From positions 462,001 to 526,000 of the forward strand of contig NZ_CP009913.1 in assembly GCF_000785515.1 (NCBI RefSeq): 64,000 bases of DNA, in the 5' to 3' direction. Positions 1 to 11,121 of the stretch are shown here, one piece after another. The translations under genes and the position numbers were made by a program. The DNA is from Streptococcus salivarius. Lineage in GTDB: Bacteria; Bacillota; Bacilli; Lactobacillales; Streptococcaceae. How positions within the stretch are numbered: the stretch's first letter is position 1; each line of letters opens with the position of its first letter. The notes under the pieces are model-generated. The model was not told the DNA's origin. It worked only from the letters and a program-made list of their open reading frames with translations, and made no database searches.

Positions 1-366
1 GAGGCACAAAATACAACCATCATGCAAATGAAGATGTTCTTGACCCGTCTTGGTTTTAATTCTAAGATGATTGTCAATGGGGACATGAGTCAGATTGACT
101 TGCCACGTCGTGTTAAATCAGGCCTTGTCGATGCTATGGAGAAATTGAAGGGAATTAAGGCTATTGATTTTGTTCACTTCTCTGCTAGCGATGTCGTACG
201 TCACCCAGTTGTAGCTGATATCATTAATGCTTATGAAAAAGATGCACCTAAGGTTGACTTTGAGGAAAAACCAGAGGAAGCAAACAAGGTTGAAGAAGAA
301 GCAGCGTCAGGATTGACTGAATACCCAGTTATTGGTGCTGAGGATCTTAAAAAAATAAATAGCTGA
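1..366 (+). CDS. phoH: PhoH family ATPase, C-terminal part (5' end outside window)
   Basis: The reading frame is open from base 1, so the gene starts upstream of the window. The visible frame begins with EAQNTT, which fits the end of a Walker B motif (DEAQN) of PhoH-type P-loop ATPases. It continues through the family's MFLTRLGF and [10 protein letters not shown] segments. The last ~35 residues are acidic and variable, as is usual for PhoH tails. PhoH proteins are cytoplasmic ATPases related to helicases and linked to RNA metabolism and phosphate stress; the exact role in streptococci is not settled. A strong intrinsic terminator follows directly, so this is the end of its transcript. Confidence 0.9.
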   Translation, partial: EAQNTTIMQMKMFLTRLGFNSKMIVNGDMSQIDLPRRVKSGLVDAMEKLKGIKAIDFVHFSASDVVRHPVVADIINAYEKDAPKVDFEEKPEEANKVEEEAASGLTEYPVIGAEDLKKINS

Positions 367-404
367 AAAGAGGTTTGAGAGTCTGTGTTCTCAACCTCTT
401 TTCC
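366..404 (+). terminator. Intrinsic terminator after phoH
   Basis: AAAAGAGGTTTGAGA (366-380) pairs with TCTCAACCTCTTTT (389-402) around an 8-nt loop. The right arm ends in T's. It begins at the phoH stop codon. Confidence 0.85.
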
Positions 405-482
405 TTTGCAGTCATGTCATCAGCTTTTCCCCTATTTCTGGTAAAATAGAATTGAATCACAGGCCAGTAAGGGGGGAGAGCC

Positions 483-1181
483 ATGACTAAAGCAAAAAAA
501 TGGAAGATTGCTATCATTGTATTGCTTGGACTTGTTGCGACAGTCTTGATAGCCATAGGAGAGGGAAGATTTTGGAAGTATCAAGAGAACTATATTCCAG
601 ACGGCACTTATCAGATGCTAAAATACGAGGCTAAATCGGCATATTCCAATGAATTGATAAATTGGACTGAGCGAGGAGAGAATAATGATAGCTTATATGA
701 GGATTTTATAGTTGTTGAGAATATGAAATCTCAATTTTATTATGTTTTTGTGGGGGATGGGGAACCTTTTGTCTCACCATTTGAGCATGATGAAAAGCTC
801 CCACAGACTTTTGACCCACGTACAGGGACTTTGAAACAGGATCTAACAGTCTCTGAATATGAAGCTCTAGTGATTTCTCATATAGATAAGATTTCTAAAA
901 AGGGAGAGGAGTATTCAAGAGTAAAAGAAGTATCTGTCCAAAGGTGTGTAGACGATTATAAAAAAATGTTGAAGCAAAAAAGAACTTATGAAAAGCGCCC
1001 TAATGGTCTCGTTCTGACTGTTTATGCTAATGATGGACATATTGAGTCGCGTAGAACTTTTAAACGATTGAGCTCAGAGGAAGCCAAAGGGGTCAAAAGT
1101 GGTTATGATAGGGATTATGAGTATGCCTTGAAGTATTATAATTATTCAAGGCATGATGGGGATTATCTCATCTGGCGTTGA
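483..1181 (+). CDS. Single-pass membrane protein, unknown function (paralogue 1 of 3)
   Basis: 232 residues. A short basic N-terminus is followed by one hydrophobic segment (about residues 8-28), then a charged extracytoplasmic domain beginning IPDGTYQ. The soluble part resembles the next two genes: a (K/Y)I(A/P)(D/E)GTY segment just outside the membrane, a tract ending LKQKRTYEK, and a late RRTFKRLSSEEA-like segment. Unlike its two neighbours it lacks the N-terminal cytoplasmic EW..YFE..N.RKP module. No enzymatic motif was recognised. ATG follows GGGGGGAGAGCC, a good ribosome-binding site. Function unknown; a cell-surface role is inferred only from topology. Confidence 0.75.
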   Translation: MTKAKKWKIAIIVLLGLVATVLIAIGEGRFWKYQENYIPDGTYQMLKYEAKSAYSNELINWTERGENNDSLYEDFIVVENMKSQFYYVFVGDGEPFVSPFEHDEKLPQTFDPRTGTLKQDLTVSEYEALVISHIDKISKKGEEYSRVKEVSVQRCVDDYKKMLKQKRTYEKRPNGLVLTVYANDGHIESRRTFKRLSSEEAKGVKSGYDRDYEYALKYYNYSRHDGDYLIWR

Positions 1182-1333
1182 ACCACTTACCGACCAAGCA
1201 GCTCTTTTCTATCGAGAATCATAACCTAATGATTTATTAAAAAACCTTACAGTCTTTATGATAATTGTCAAATACTATTTCACCATTTATTTTGGTACAA
1301 TAGAACAGTAGACCAATAAAAAAGGAGATTATT

Positions 1334-2422
1334 ATGAACCAGCAAGAGTGGATTGAGTACTTTGAATTAGTCAACGGTCGCAAACCAACTCCCGCAGAGT
1401 TAGCTCAAGCTCAAGCAGCAGGCGAGTTTATCCTTGAACGACCTAACCCTAACGTCTTTGGCTCAAATAGACAGGCGACGGAGCAAAGACCGATTAAGCC
1501 AGCTGAACCTGTGATAACGATGACACAGCAGCCTCAGTTTGCCCAAACAACAGCAACCTTCCAACAAGTCGTACCTGCTAAAAAAGGTATGTCTAAGAAA
1601 ACTAAGATTATTTTGGCATCAGTCTTTGGTTCCTTGGCAGCAATTTTACTTATTGTTGGGGGCTACTCACTATGGCGCTACCAATCAGGTAAGATTGCGG
1701 ATGGAACATATGAGGTAGTTTCTTTCTCTCGTTATGATGAAGACAAAGATAAAATGGTTGACGGCATAGATGAATACAAGAAGGAGGATTTGGAGTTTCA
1801 GTCTTTTGTAGTTGTAAAGAATAATCAATCTAGAACCTACAATTTAGTAGAGAGTGACAATAAATCATATGTTAGTTTGATGGACTATGAGATAGATGTT
1901 CCTCAGGTATTTGATCCGTGGAATAGAACAGAGAGTCAAGTTTTAGATGCGGATCAAGTCGAAGATGTCACAAAAGACTTCATGAAAAAGATGAGAAAAG
2001 ACTATTCGTTTTATACCAAAGAGGAAGCTGACAAAGTCGTTAAAAAAACAACAAGAGAATATAAAGATACCTTGAAGGAAAAACGTACCTATGTCAAGCA
2101 TGGCGATGAATACACTCTGACTACTTATGATAAAAAAGGGAAGCTTCAGTCACGTATTACTTATAAACGTATGAGTAAGGGAGACGCTGAGGAGCGCTGG
2201 GATGACTATAAGGATGCCATCAAAGATTATAAGAAAGATTTGAAGACTTATAGTGATCAATATGATGACTTCAAGGATTACTATGATTATGGTTATGGCT
2301 ACAATTACGGCTATGGTTATGGTAATGACTATGGCTATGGTAATAGCGATGACTATGGTAGTGGTTCTAAATCAGGCTCTGACGATAGTAAAAGTAGTAA
2401 AAAATCTAGTGATAAAATCTAA
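1334..2422 (+). CDS. Single-pass membrane protein with Tyr/Gly-rich tail (paralogue 2 of 3)
   Basis: 362 residues. Order: a cytoplasmic ~40-residue module (QEWIEYFELVNGRKP, GEF), a Gln/Pro-rich linker, a lysine patch, one transmembrane helix (about 92-112), then an extracytoplasmic domain starting KIADGTYE and containing KDKMVDG. The C-terminus is unusual: a Tyr/Asp/Lys-rich helical stretch runs into YGYGYNYGYGYG-type repeats and a Ser/Lys-rich end. The shared module order and motifs make it a paralogue of the gene at 2571. AGGAGATTATT precedes the ATG. No known catalytic domain was recognised; its role at the envelope is an inference. Confidence 0.75.
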   Translation: MNQQEWIEYFELVNGRKPTPAELAQAQAAGEFILERPNPNVFGSNRQATEQRPIKPAEPVITMTQQPQFAQTTATFQQVVPAKKGMSKKTKIILASVFGSLAAILLIVGGYSLWRYQSGKIADGTYEVVSFSRYDEDKDKMVDGIDEYKKEDLEFQSFVVVKNNQSRTYNLVESDNKSYVSLMDYEIDVPQVFDPWNRTESQVLDADQVEDVTKDFMKKMRKDYSFYTKEEADKVVKKTTREYKDTLKEKRTYVKHGDEYTLTTYDKKGKLQSRITYKRMSKGDAEERWDDYKDAIKDYKKDLKTYSDQYDDFKDYYDYGYGYNYGYGYGNDYGYGNSDDYGSGSKSGSDDSKSSKKSSDKI

Positions 2423-2570
2423 TCACCCAATGATGTAAATGAGTAAAGTGGTACGAGAAGGAGAGCCAAAACTCCATTCTGGTATCGCTTTTCTTTATAT
2501 GGAAATAATCAAATAGCCTTGGAGTCTTTTTTCTGTTAGAATGGAAGTATCAATGAAAAAGGGGACTTTT

Positions 2571-3431
2571 ATGAACGAAAAAGAGTGGTTAGATTATTTC
2601 GAAACAATCAATAATCGTAAGCCGACAGAGGAAGAAATCCAACAAGCAAAAGCTAATGGGGAATTTATTTCTCAAGAGGCTAAGGACGAGGGTATTAATC
2701 CACAGCAAGCTCAGTTGAGTGACCAAGTGACACAAGCCGTTTCACAAGTTGCTCCTGCTAAGACAGGCTTGTCTAAGAAAGCTAAAATTATTATTGCTTC
2801 TGTAGTGGGGGCGATTGTCCTAGTGGCACTTTCATTTGGTGGCTATGCGTTTATGCACTTGCAAGGCGGTAAAATACCTGAAGGAACCTATCTGCTTGAA
2901 ACTTATCGCTTTTACCATAAAGATAAGAAGAAAATGGTTGATGGTATGGAATCTTTCAAGAAAAGTGGTCTAGAGGCTCATGATTTTGTTAAAGTCAAAG
3001 GTAATAATGTTAAATTTTATTTTTATACCTTAGCTGGCGGGAACAATCTGGTTGACTTTACAGACTATGGTACTGACGAAGCATACCATCCAGATGCTTG
3101 GTCAGGAACGCTTAAACCAACCATGTCACTATCTGAATATACCAAAGTCATTGACCAAGCGGTAGATAATCAATACAAAATAAGTGAATATCGAACTCAG
3201 GCTGATAACGATGAAAGTAAAAAGATTTACGTTAAATCCTACAAAGAATCTCTTGAAGAAACTGTTCGATACAAGGTTAAGGGTGATAGATTGATCGTTA
3301 CAACTTATAATAAGAAAGGCAAACTTATTGAAGAAAGAAGTTTCAAACGCCTATCAGGGGATGACGTGAAGAAATTAGATTATGACTATGAACGTGATGT
3401 TAGAGTTGATAAAAAGCGCTTCCAAAACTAG
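2571..3431 (+). CDS. Single-pass membrane protein, unknown function (paralogue 3 of 3)
   Basis: 286 residues from the chosen ATG. An upstream in-frame ATG at 2541 exists, but AAAAAGGGG lies just before 2571 with normal spacing, and 2571 gives the same start (MNEKEWLDYFE) as paralogue 2. Modules: a cytoplasmic EWLDYFETINNRKP..GEF motif, a Gln-rich linker, a transmembrane helix at about residues 75-97, then an extracytoplasmic domain starting KIPEGTY and containing KKKMVDGMES. It lacks the Tyr/Gly tail of paralogue 2. Probably arose by tandem duplication. Function unknown. Confidence 0.75.
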   Translation: MNEKEWLDYFETINNRKPTEEEIQQAKANGEFISQEAKDEGINPQQAQLSDQVTQAVSQVAPAKTGLSKKAKIIIASVVGAIVLVALSFGGYAFMHLQGGKIPEGTYLLETYRFYHKDKKKMVDGMESFKKSGLEAHDFVKVKGNNVKFYFYTLAGGNNLVDFTDYGTDEAYHPDAWSGTLKPTMSLSEYTKVIDQAVDNQYKISEYRTQADNDESKKIYVKSYKESLEETVRYKVKGDRLIVTTYNKKGKLIEERSFKRLSGDDVKKLDYDYERDVRVDKKRFQN

Positions 3432-3440
3432 TAATGTTTA

Positions 3441-3464
3441 AAACCAGCTTAGCTGGTTTTTTTA
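3441..3464 (+). terminator. Intrinsic terminator
   Basis: AAACCAGCTTAGCTGGTTT with a short loop, followed by T's. It ends the paralogue transcript before metG. Confidence 0.8.
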
Positions 3465-3528
3465 GTGTCCAAAACGTGCTATAATAAGATGTTATATCAT
3501 CAGTGTTAGCCCATTTGTTAACACATGA

Positions 3529-5544
<2,016 letters not shown>

Positions 5545-5553
5545 AATATCATA

Positions 5554-5597
5554 AAAAAACAGTTTATCAATTTTTTGAATTGGGAAACTGTTTTTTA
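5554..5597 (+). terminator. Intrinsic terminator after metG
   Basis: AAAAAACAGTTT (5554-5565) pairs with AAACTGTTTTTT (5585-5596) across a ~19-nt loop region; the right arm provides the T tract. Confidence 0.8.
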
Positions 5598-5714
5598 CTA
5601 ATCTTCAGTTGTGAGTAAAGCGCTTAAATAGATCTTTGTTGAGTTCTCGGCAGTTTTGCTTCCTTAAAACCGGAAATCATCTACTCTTAAGGAAAGTCTT
5701 AAGAGGACTTGTTG

Positions 5715-5752
5715 TATAAGAAAACGAGTTCAGTCGAACTCGTTTTCTTATA
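5715..5752 (-). terminator. Perfect inverted repeat, probable terminator of the aldo/keto reductase unit
   Basis: A 16-bp perfect palindrome arm (TATAAGAAAACGAGTT) lies on each side of a 6-nt loop and overlaps the stop codon of the minus-strand reductase gene. Its symmetry suggests it could stop transcription from both sides. Confidence 0.7.
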
Positions 5753-6593
5753 CACTATATTTCAATAAATGCTTAATGCGTTCCACACTTTCATCAGGTC
5801 CATAAGCATTTGGGTATCGGTCTAGTTTACTGATAGTGTCAAGGTCTGCTTGGTCTAGGTGGAAGTCAAAGCTATTAAAGTTTTCCTTCATTCGTTCGAT
5901 ATGGGTACTTTTAGGAATGGTCAAAATCCCTTGTTGGGTTTGCCATCTGAGGATGACCTGGGCAACTGTCTTGCCATGTTTTTCAGCAATAGCAGTTAGA
6001 GTTGGGTCCTCAAAAATACCATCCTCTCCTCTATGAAAAGGAGCCCAGGCTTGCGTTAGGGTACCAAATTCCTTATCAGCTTTCTGGATTAGTTTGTGTT
6101 GTTTATAGGGATGCAACTCGATTTGATTGACTGCTGGAATTACAGGTGTCTGCAAGGCAAAATCCGCCAAACGCCCTGTTGAGAAGTTAGAAACACCAAT
6201 GGCTCTAATAAGTTCTTCATGCTTAAGCTCAATCATAGCACGCCAGGCACCATGTAAGTCGCCAAAAGGTTGATGAATCAAATATAAATCAAGATAGTCA
6301 GTATCTAGTTTGCGAAGTGTTTCTTTTAGGGCTAATTTGGTATCTTCGTAGCCAAGCTGGCTAATCCAGGCCTTACTAGTCAGGAAAATATCCTCGCGAG
6401 GGATACCAGATGCCTTAATAGCACGTCCCACGGCTTCCTCATTTCGATAAAGGCTAGCAGTATCAATCAATCGATAGCCTACAGAAAGAGCATCTTCAAC
6501 GGCTTTTTGACATTCCTTTTGATTAAAAATTTGCCAGACACCAAAACCAAGCACGGGTATTTTGATGCCATTATTAAGTGTTTGAAATTCCAT
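5748..6593 (-). CDS. Aldo/keto reductase
   Basis: 281 residues, typical for the AKR5/YvgN-like group of NADPH-dependent carbonyl reductases with a TIM-barrel fold. The expected catalytic elements are visible: Asp and Tyr in DTASLYRNE, Lys in SKAW, and His in LYLIHQPFGD. The late IPKST and the R..EN segment are the usual cofactor-phosphate region. The gene begins 10 nt after the LysR regulator gene on the same strand, so the two are likely co-transcribed. The real substrate cannot be told from sequence; broad aldehyde/ketone detoxification is the family's usual role. Confidence 0.93.
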   Translation of the reverse strand: MEFQTLNNGIKIPVLGFGVWQIFNQKECQKAVEDALSVGYRLIDTASLYRNEEAVGRAIKASGIPREDIFLTSKAWISQLGYEDTKLALKETLRKLDTDYLDLYLIHQPFGDLHGAWRAMIELKHEELIRAIGVSNFSTGRLADFALQTPVIPAVNQIELHPYKQHKLIQKADKEFGTLTQAWAPFHRGEDGIFEDPTLTAIAEKHGKTVAQVILRWQTQQGILTIPKSTHIERMKENFNSFDFHLDQADLDTISKLDRYPNAYGPDESVERIKHLLKYSV

Positions 6594-6603
6594 TTTCTTC
6601 TCC

Positions 6604-7500
6604 TTAGTGGTGGGGTAGTAAGCTATCCTGAATTTCCTCGATAAAAGCTTGAATAATTGCGGATTGTTTCTGTTTATTATTGGTCACAAACCCCAAGGTG
6701 TGCTTTGGACTGTTCTTCAGTGGAAGTAAAACAATTTGGTCCTTAATGAAACTATTAACAATACCGAGACCAGAAGCGTAACTATCTGAGGCACAGAGCA
6801 GATTCATGACACTGCCTCGGTCATTACTGTAAATTACTTGTTGGTCAGGCAGAACCTCGAGAGGATCTTCGTCAAAATGGATTCCAGAGCTTTCTTGACG
6901 AAAGCGGACCTGTGGGTATCCCTCTAAATCTTTGAGATTGAGGGATTTTTTGTGAGCTAGGGGATGTTGGCGACCTAAGAAAATCTTAGTTTCAAACTCT
7001 CCAAGTGGGGTGAAAGTCAGATCCATGTGTTGGAAACTGCGTTCAAGGATATGGTCATTGTCTTCATCTAGATAAATAATCCCCAGGTCACTTTCGAAGC
7101 TCTCAACGCTTTTGAGAATCTTCCTAGTCGTTGTTTCAATCAGTTGAAATTCTTGATAATCACTACGAAAACGTTGGGCAATGTGAGCCATGGGAAGTGA
7201 TAAGAAATCGTAGTGGTGACTGGCAACAGTGAATGATTTCTTGAATGATTTACGGTAACGTCCTTCTAGGAGATCTAACTCTCCAAGAATACGTTTGGCG
7301 TATTTGAGAAAATCATGACCGTCATCAGTTAGTTTAGCTCCTGTATTGGAACGCTCAAAGAGTTGGACACCAAGTTCTTCCTCTAAGTCACGGATGGATG
7401 CTGAGAGATTAGGCTGAGTCAAAAAGAGTTTTTTAGCAGCCTTACTAAAAGACCCTGTTTCAGCGATAGTCTGAACATAGCGACATTGTTGAAAATTCAT
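6604..7500 (-). CDS. LysR-family transcriptional regulator
   Basis: 298 residues. An N-terminal winged helix-turn-helix (about residues 3-62, with TGSFSKAAKKLFLTQPNLS) is followed by a periplasmic-binding-protein-like effector domain, the classic LysR layout. Two upstream codons could start it (7506), but AAAGGGG abuts that ATG, whereas it sits 6 nt before the ATG at 7500, so 7500 is preferred. It is first in a two-gene unit with the aldo/keto reductase and may regulate that unit. The effector is unknown. Confidence 0.92.
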   Translation of the reverse strand: MNFQQCRYVQTIAETGSFSKAAKKLFLTQPNLSASIRDLEEELGVQLFERSNTGAKLTDDGHDFLKYAKRILGELDLLEGRYRKSFKKSFTVASHHYDFLSLPMAHIAQRFRSDYQEFQLIETTTRKILKSVESFESDLGIIYLDEDNDHILERSFQHMDLTFTPLGEFETKIFLGRQHPLAHKKSLNLKDLEGYPQVRFRQESSGIHFDEDPLEVLPDQQVIYSNDRGSVMNLLCASDSYASGLGIVNSFIKDQIVLLPLKNSPKHTLGFVTNNKQKQSAIIQAFIEEIQDSLLPHH

Positions 7501-7680
7501 AAGCATCCCCTTTGAAAAATATGATTGTAGGTCATATTATAACAAAATGAGAAGTCTAAAATCAGCAAAATTCTGATAGGAATAGATGAAGACCTGATAT
7601 GAAATTTCTATGATTAAATCGTTTTAGGAGTAATTATGGAAATTGAGATAAGTCGTAAGAAAGCAGTTCTGATAAATGAA

Positions 7681-7732
7681 AAACTGCATCCACAGGTTAG
7701 ACACTGAAAATCTAACTTATGGGATGCAGTTT
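7681..7732. repeat. Small inverted-repeat element A (homologue at 30115)
   Basis: AAACTGCATCC (7681-7691) pairs with GGATGCAGTTT (7722-7732), and inside it GTTAGA (7696-7701) pairs with TCTAAC (7711-7716). The order CTGCA.CC...GTTAGACA...AAAATCTAACTT...GGG.TG is shared with the element at 30115-30168, so the two are related. The ends resemble terminal inverted repeats of streptococcal IS3-type elements, so it may be a remnant or mini-element. It sits just 3' of a minus-strand gene and could act as its terminator. Confidence 0.6.
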
Positions 7733-7738
7733 GAAATA

Positions 7739-8480
7739 TTAATCATTAAGATATCTAATGGCTTTCAATTTTTTAGGACGAATAAGGAAGAGTCCTAGGG
7801 CAATTAAAGGTAGCCAGAAAATGAAATTCCAGATACTTGTAGCTGGTGCAGCCTGTGTTGATTGCGAGATAAGGACACTGCCAAAATCAATCAAAAAGTG
7901 CAGAATAATAGTCCACCAGAGGCTACCGGTACGTAGGTAAATAGCAGCAAAGAATATGCCATAAGCTGTTGCATAATAAACTTGGAACAGGGTAGCGTTC
8001 AAGGGCTGGTGAGTAAGATTTCCGAGATGGGCCAATCCAAAAAATATGGCAGACAAGAAAACGACTCCTAAAACCTGTTTTGAAGATCTAATACCATCTT
8101 GAAAGGCGAGCTTAAGGAAAAGTCCACGAAAAAAAATATTCCTCAAAAAAACCGGCTCCTAAGGCAATAATCAAGGCAGTTCCTATCATGTGAGGTGCTT
8201 TACTGATACCCAAAGCAACCGCAGAAAGAAAGAAAAAATCTGCCAAAAGAACCAACCAACAAACACTTAGGGTTTCAGACCAACTTATCTTTTTTGTCGA
8301 TTTGATCTTTAATCCGAGGCGTCTCTGTACGATGAAATAGTACACACACATAAGGCCAAGCGTTTTAATGAGATAAGCTATATTCTCAGGCAGAGGCCTA
8401 AGAATCAAACGAAGTACAAGGTTCGCTAAAATAATACTAATCCCAAGAAGGATCAGCAATCTCATTTCTTTTTTTGTCAT
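7739..8480 (-). pseudogene. CPBP-family intramembrane protease, frameshifted in the catalytic motif
   Basis: Two overlapping minus-strand frames together encode one ~247-residue multi-pass protein of the CPBP (Abi/CAAX-protease-like) family. The first frame ends ..GAGFFEEYFF then runs out of frame. The second resumes with FFRGLFLKL and carries the later FGLAHLGN and LHFLIDFG motifs. Joining them restores the family's EExxxR motif as EEYFFR. The break is an 8-base A run on the plus strand (8129-8136) where 7 would keep frame. ATG at 8480 has GGGGGA upstream; an ATG at 8516 is less likely. It could be a pseudogene, a slippage-prone switch or a sequencing error. CPBP proteins often protect against self-produced bacteriocins. 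Confidence 0.8.
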
Positions 8481-8516
8481 TGAAAAGTCCCCCAACTTTC
8501 TTAACATTTTTTTCAA

Positions 8517-8891
8517 GCATACGACGAAAAACGCTTAAAGTCAAGGTCTTGAAGGTATTTTTTATGTGTTTTTAGTTATGAAGAGGCCAGTTATTGATGA
8601 CCTGCTTCTAATAGGAAGCCTATTCTATCGTTGAAACAGTTTATTATGAGAAATAAATGAACAGTTATAAGAAAGTATTAAGTAAAAAACTCTGTAAAAT
8701 CCTTACTAATTACTCTTTATTGTAAAGAAATGATTAAAATATAACAAAAGTGTGTCAAATTTTAAAAACATGTAGCAAATATATAATATTTTTTTCAGAA
8801 AACTATTGCCAAATTTTGAAAATCACGGTAGTATATTAAACGGTGAAGAAAATAGGTTAATAAAATGTTAACCAAGAAGGAGAAAGTGTAA
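8517..8891 (+). other. AT-rich intergenic region upstream of the GbpC-like gene
   Basis: 375 bases without a gene. Two near-repeats CAAATTTT.AAAA occur at about 8756 and 8810, 54 bp apart. A TATATT lies at about 8832, followed by AAGAAGGAGAAAG before the ATG at 8892. No confident -35 or operator was assigned. Confidence 0.4.
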
Positions 8892-10829
8892 ATGAAAGTC
8901 AATCCATTTAAAACAACATTGTATTCAAGCGTATTGCTTGCAGGGCTCGCGGCTACAAGCGTAGCAGCTGCGGATGAAGCTAAAGATGTAACAACAACTA
9001 CTGATACTGATGCAACCGTATCAAATACGGCTGCAGAATCAAGTGCTAACCTTGTTAAAACAACAGGTGATGCAGCAGTTGTTACTACAGTACCTGGAAC
9101 AGAAGAAAAAACTACTACTGAAACAGATACTACTGTAAAAACAACAACTAAAGCTATTGCTGAAGTTTCAAATCCTGACTTCGATAATGCTGTTGAAGCT
9201 GCAACAACGACTGCAGCAGCATCAAAAGATTCTGCTGATGTTAAAGCTGTCCAAAATCAAGCAGCTAAAGATGCTCAAGAAGCTTCAAATACAGTTGTTT
9301 CTGAAAATAAATTGACTCGTGAAGAAGCTGATGCAGCTCTTACATCTGCTAAAGCAAATGTTGTTGCAACAGGGGGATTCACAGCTACAGAAGAAGCAGG
9401 TGTTAAACACACTAGCGTTGAAGCTGCTAACAATGACAATAAAGTTCAAACAACAGCTTTGACAACTGCGGTTTCAGAATATAAACAAAAACTTGCAGAT
9501 TACAAGACACAATTGGATAAATACTACCAAGACGTTCTTGCTTATGCTGCTTGGGAAAAATCATACAAAGAGTACACTGGTGGAACAACAGCTCGTCTTT
9601 TGACAAAAGGCTTGGCTGAAAATGCTACTGGCTTGATCTATAAAACAGAATCTGATGCCACTATGACTGTTGAAAACTCAGCAGGTTCTGTTGACTACTT
9701 GGATAAAACAATCCAATCAGGTCACTCAGTAGATGAAATCCTTGAACAATTCAACACATCTCGTTACATTCCAAGTGACTTTAGTGCAGCTAACGGTACA
9801 CAATACACTATCAATGCTGACGGTGAATACACTGAAGATGTATGGTTGAAGATGGCTACAGGTCAAACATTGACTGTAACATACAACAACCTAAACGGAA
9901 CATCATTCAATGGTACTCCAGTTAAGAAAATTGTTGCAACTTACACTTTGGTAGAAACACCAAGTACAGATGGTTCAGCCATTGTTAAGTTGTACCACGA
10001 TCCAACTAAGACACTTTTCATTGGTTCACAAACTGACGACACTAACAAAAAACTTCACGTTAAGATGAACTTGAACTTCTTTGATTCTGAGTCATCAGTG
10101 ACACCACTTGATTTGTCTAAGAACGGATCAGTTTTGAGTATCTCATCACTTAACCACTGGAACACTGAGCTTGGAAACCACATTGAAAAAGTTGGTTTGA
10201 ATGGTAATGAATACGTTCAAATTCCTGGTTCATCTATCACTTTACATGAAGATGGTTATGCTTATGCAACAAATGATAACGAATTTGTGGCTAACGGTTC
10301 ACGCTTTAACAGTGACCCAACAGTTGATCCAACAACTGGTGAAGTTACAGATGAAGGTTGGGATGCTATTAACCCAGACGGAACACCTCGTACGAAGAAT
10401 GCCTACTATGGTGCTGCTGCAACAATCTTCAAGGGTGAACCAATGGACTTCATCGTAAGTGGAAATAACCTTAACGTTCCAACTGCTTACTGGTTTGCAA
10501 CTAACTCAACAGTAGTTGTTCCTGAATTGCCAGAAGAACCAAACAAACCTGTTCTTCCAAATACTGTTTCAGCAAAAGTTACTTACCACAAAAACTTTGT
10601 ATCTGTTGAAGAAACAACTGAGAAACCAAAACCTCAAGTACCAACAACTCCAACAGAACCTACACCAGGTAAACCTGTAACACCAACATCAGTACCTGTA
10701 AAAGAAGAAGCTCCAGCTCTTCCAGCTACTGGTGAAAAATCAACAGCAGCTTCTGCAGCAGCAGGTGCAGCTATGGTGACATCAGCTTTAGCCTTGTTCG
10801 GTATTTCAACTTACAAACGTAAACACTAA
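8892..10829 (+). CDS. GbpC-like LPXTG-anchored surface adhesin
   Basis: 645 residues. A Sec signal peptide (about 1-27, cleavage near VAAA/DE) is followed by a Thr/Ala-rich region, and an Ala-rich helical stretch (about 90-215) that includes YKQKLADYKTQLDKY. Next is a large beta-rich domain (about 215-530) resembling the GbpC / antigen I/II V-domain family (TLTVTYNNLNG, KLYHDPTKTLF). A Pro/Thr wall-spanning segment precedes the sortase signal LPATG at 610-614, a hydrophobic helix and the KRKH tail. Such proteins bind glucan or salivary glycoproteins; the actual ligand here is inferred. The signal peptide is not of YSIRK type. A terminator follows, so it is monocistronic. Confidence 0.88.
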   Translation: MKVNPFKTTLYSSVLLAGLAATSVAAADEAKDVTTTTDTDATVSNTAAESSANLVKTTGDAAVVTTVPGTEEKTTTETDTTVKTTTKAIAEVSNPDFDNAVEAATTTAAASKDSADVKAVQNQAAKDAQEASNTVVSENKLTREEADAALTSAKANVVATGGFTATEEAGVKHTSVEAANNDNKVQTTALTTAVSEYKQKLADYKTQLDKYYQDVLAYAAWEKSYKEYTGGTTARLLTKGLAENATGLIYKTESDATMTVENSAGSVDYLDKTIQSGHSVDEILEQFNTSRYIPSDFSAANGTQYTINADGEYTEDVWLKMATGQTLTVTYNNLNGTSFNGTPVKKIVATYTLVETPSTDGSAIVKLYHDPTKTLFIGSQTDDTNKKLHVKMNLNFFDSESSVTPLDLSKNGSVLSISSLNHWNTELGNHIEKVGLNGNEYVQIPGSSITLHEDGYAYATNDNEFVANGSRFNSDPTVDPTTGEVTDEGWDAINPDGTPRTKNAYYGAAATIFKGEPMDFIVSGNNLNVPTAYWFATNSTVVVPELPEEPNKPVLPNTVSAKVTYHKNFVSVEETTEKPKPQVPTTPTEPTPGKPVTPTSVPVKEEAPALPATGEKSTAASAAAGAAMVTSALALFGISTYKRKH

Positions 10830-10839
10830 GATAATACAT

Positions 10840-10871
10840 AAAAAAGCTAGGAAAATTTCCTAGTTTTTTTA
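10840..10871 (+). terminator. Intrinsic terminator after the GbpC-like gene
   Basis: AAAAAAGCTAGGAAA pairs with TTTCCTAGTTTTTTT; strong stem with T tract. Confidence 0.85.
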
Positions 10872-11087
10872 GTTTGGAAAAATCAAGTTAACCAGAAATA
10901 ATAAAGATGAAATTTTCTGACATTTACTGAAATTACTTGATTTCGACTGAAAAAAGAAAAACAGATATACATTTTCTAATTTTTTCAAAATCGCAAGAAA
11001 AGCCTATATTATAAGCTTTTCTTTATAGTTAACTATGTGTAAAACAAGGGGGTAAATATTATTTTCAAAAAATATGAAATAAATTAA

Positions 11088-11115
11088 TTGACAAAAAATT
11101 ATAATACAGTATAAT
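11088..11115 (+). promoter_or_regulatory. Consensus promoter of the large non-coding RNA
   Basis: TTGACA (11088-11093), a 16-bp spacer and TATAAT (11110-11115). Both hexamers match the sigma-70/SigA consensus perfectly. Transcription should begin near 11122. No ORF with a ribosome-binding site follows for over 900 bases. Confidence 0.8.
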
Positions 11116-11121
11116 AGATTG

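Noticed and set aside
2253-2438. Met/Thr-rich 61-codon frame
   Set aside because: Out-of-frame reading of the Tyr/Gly repeat tail of the gene at 1334; no start signal.
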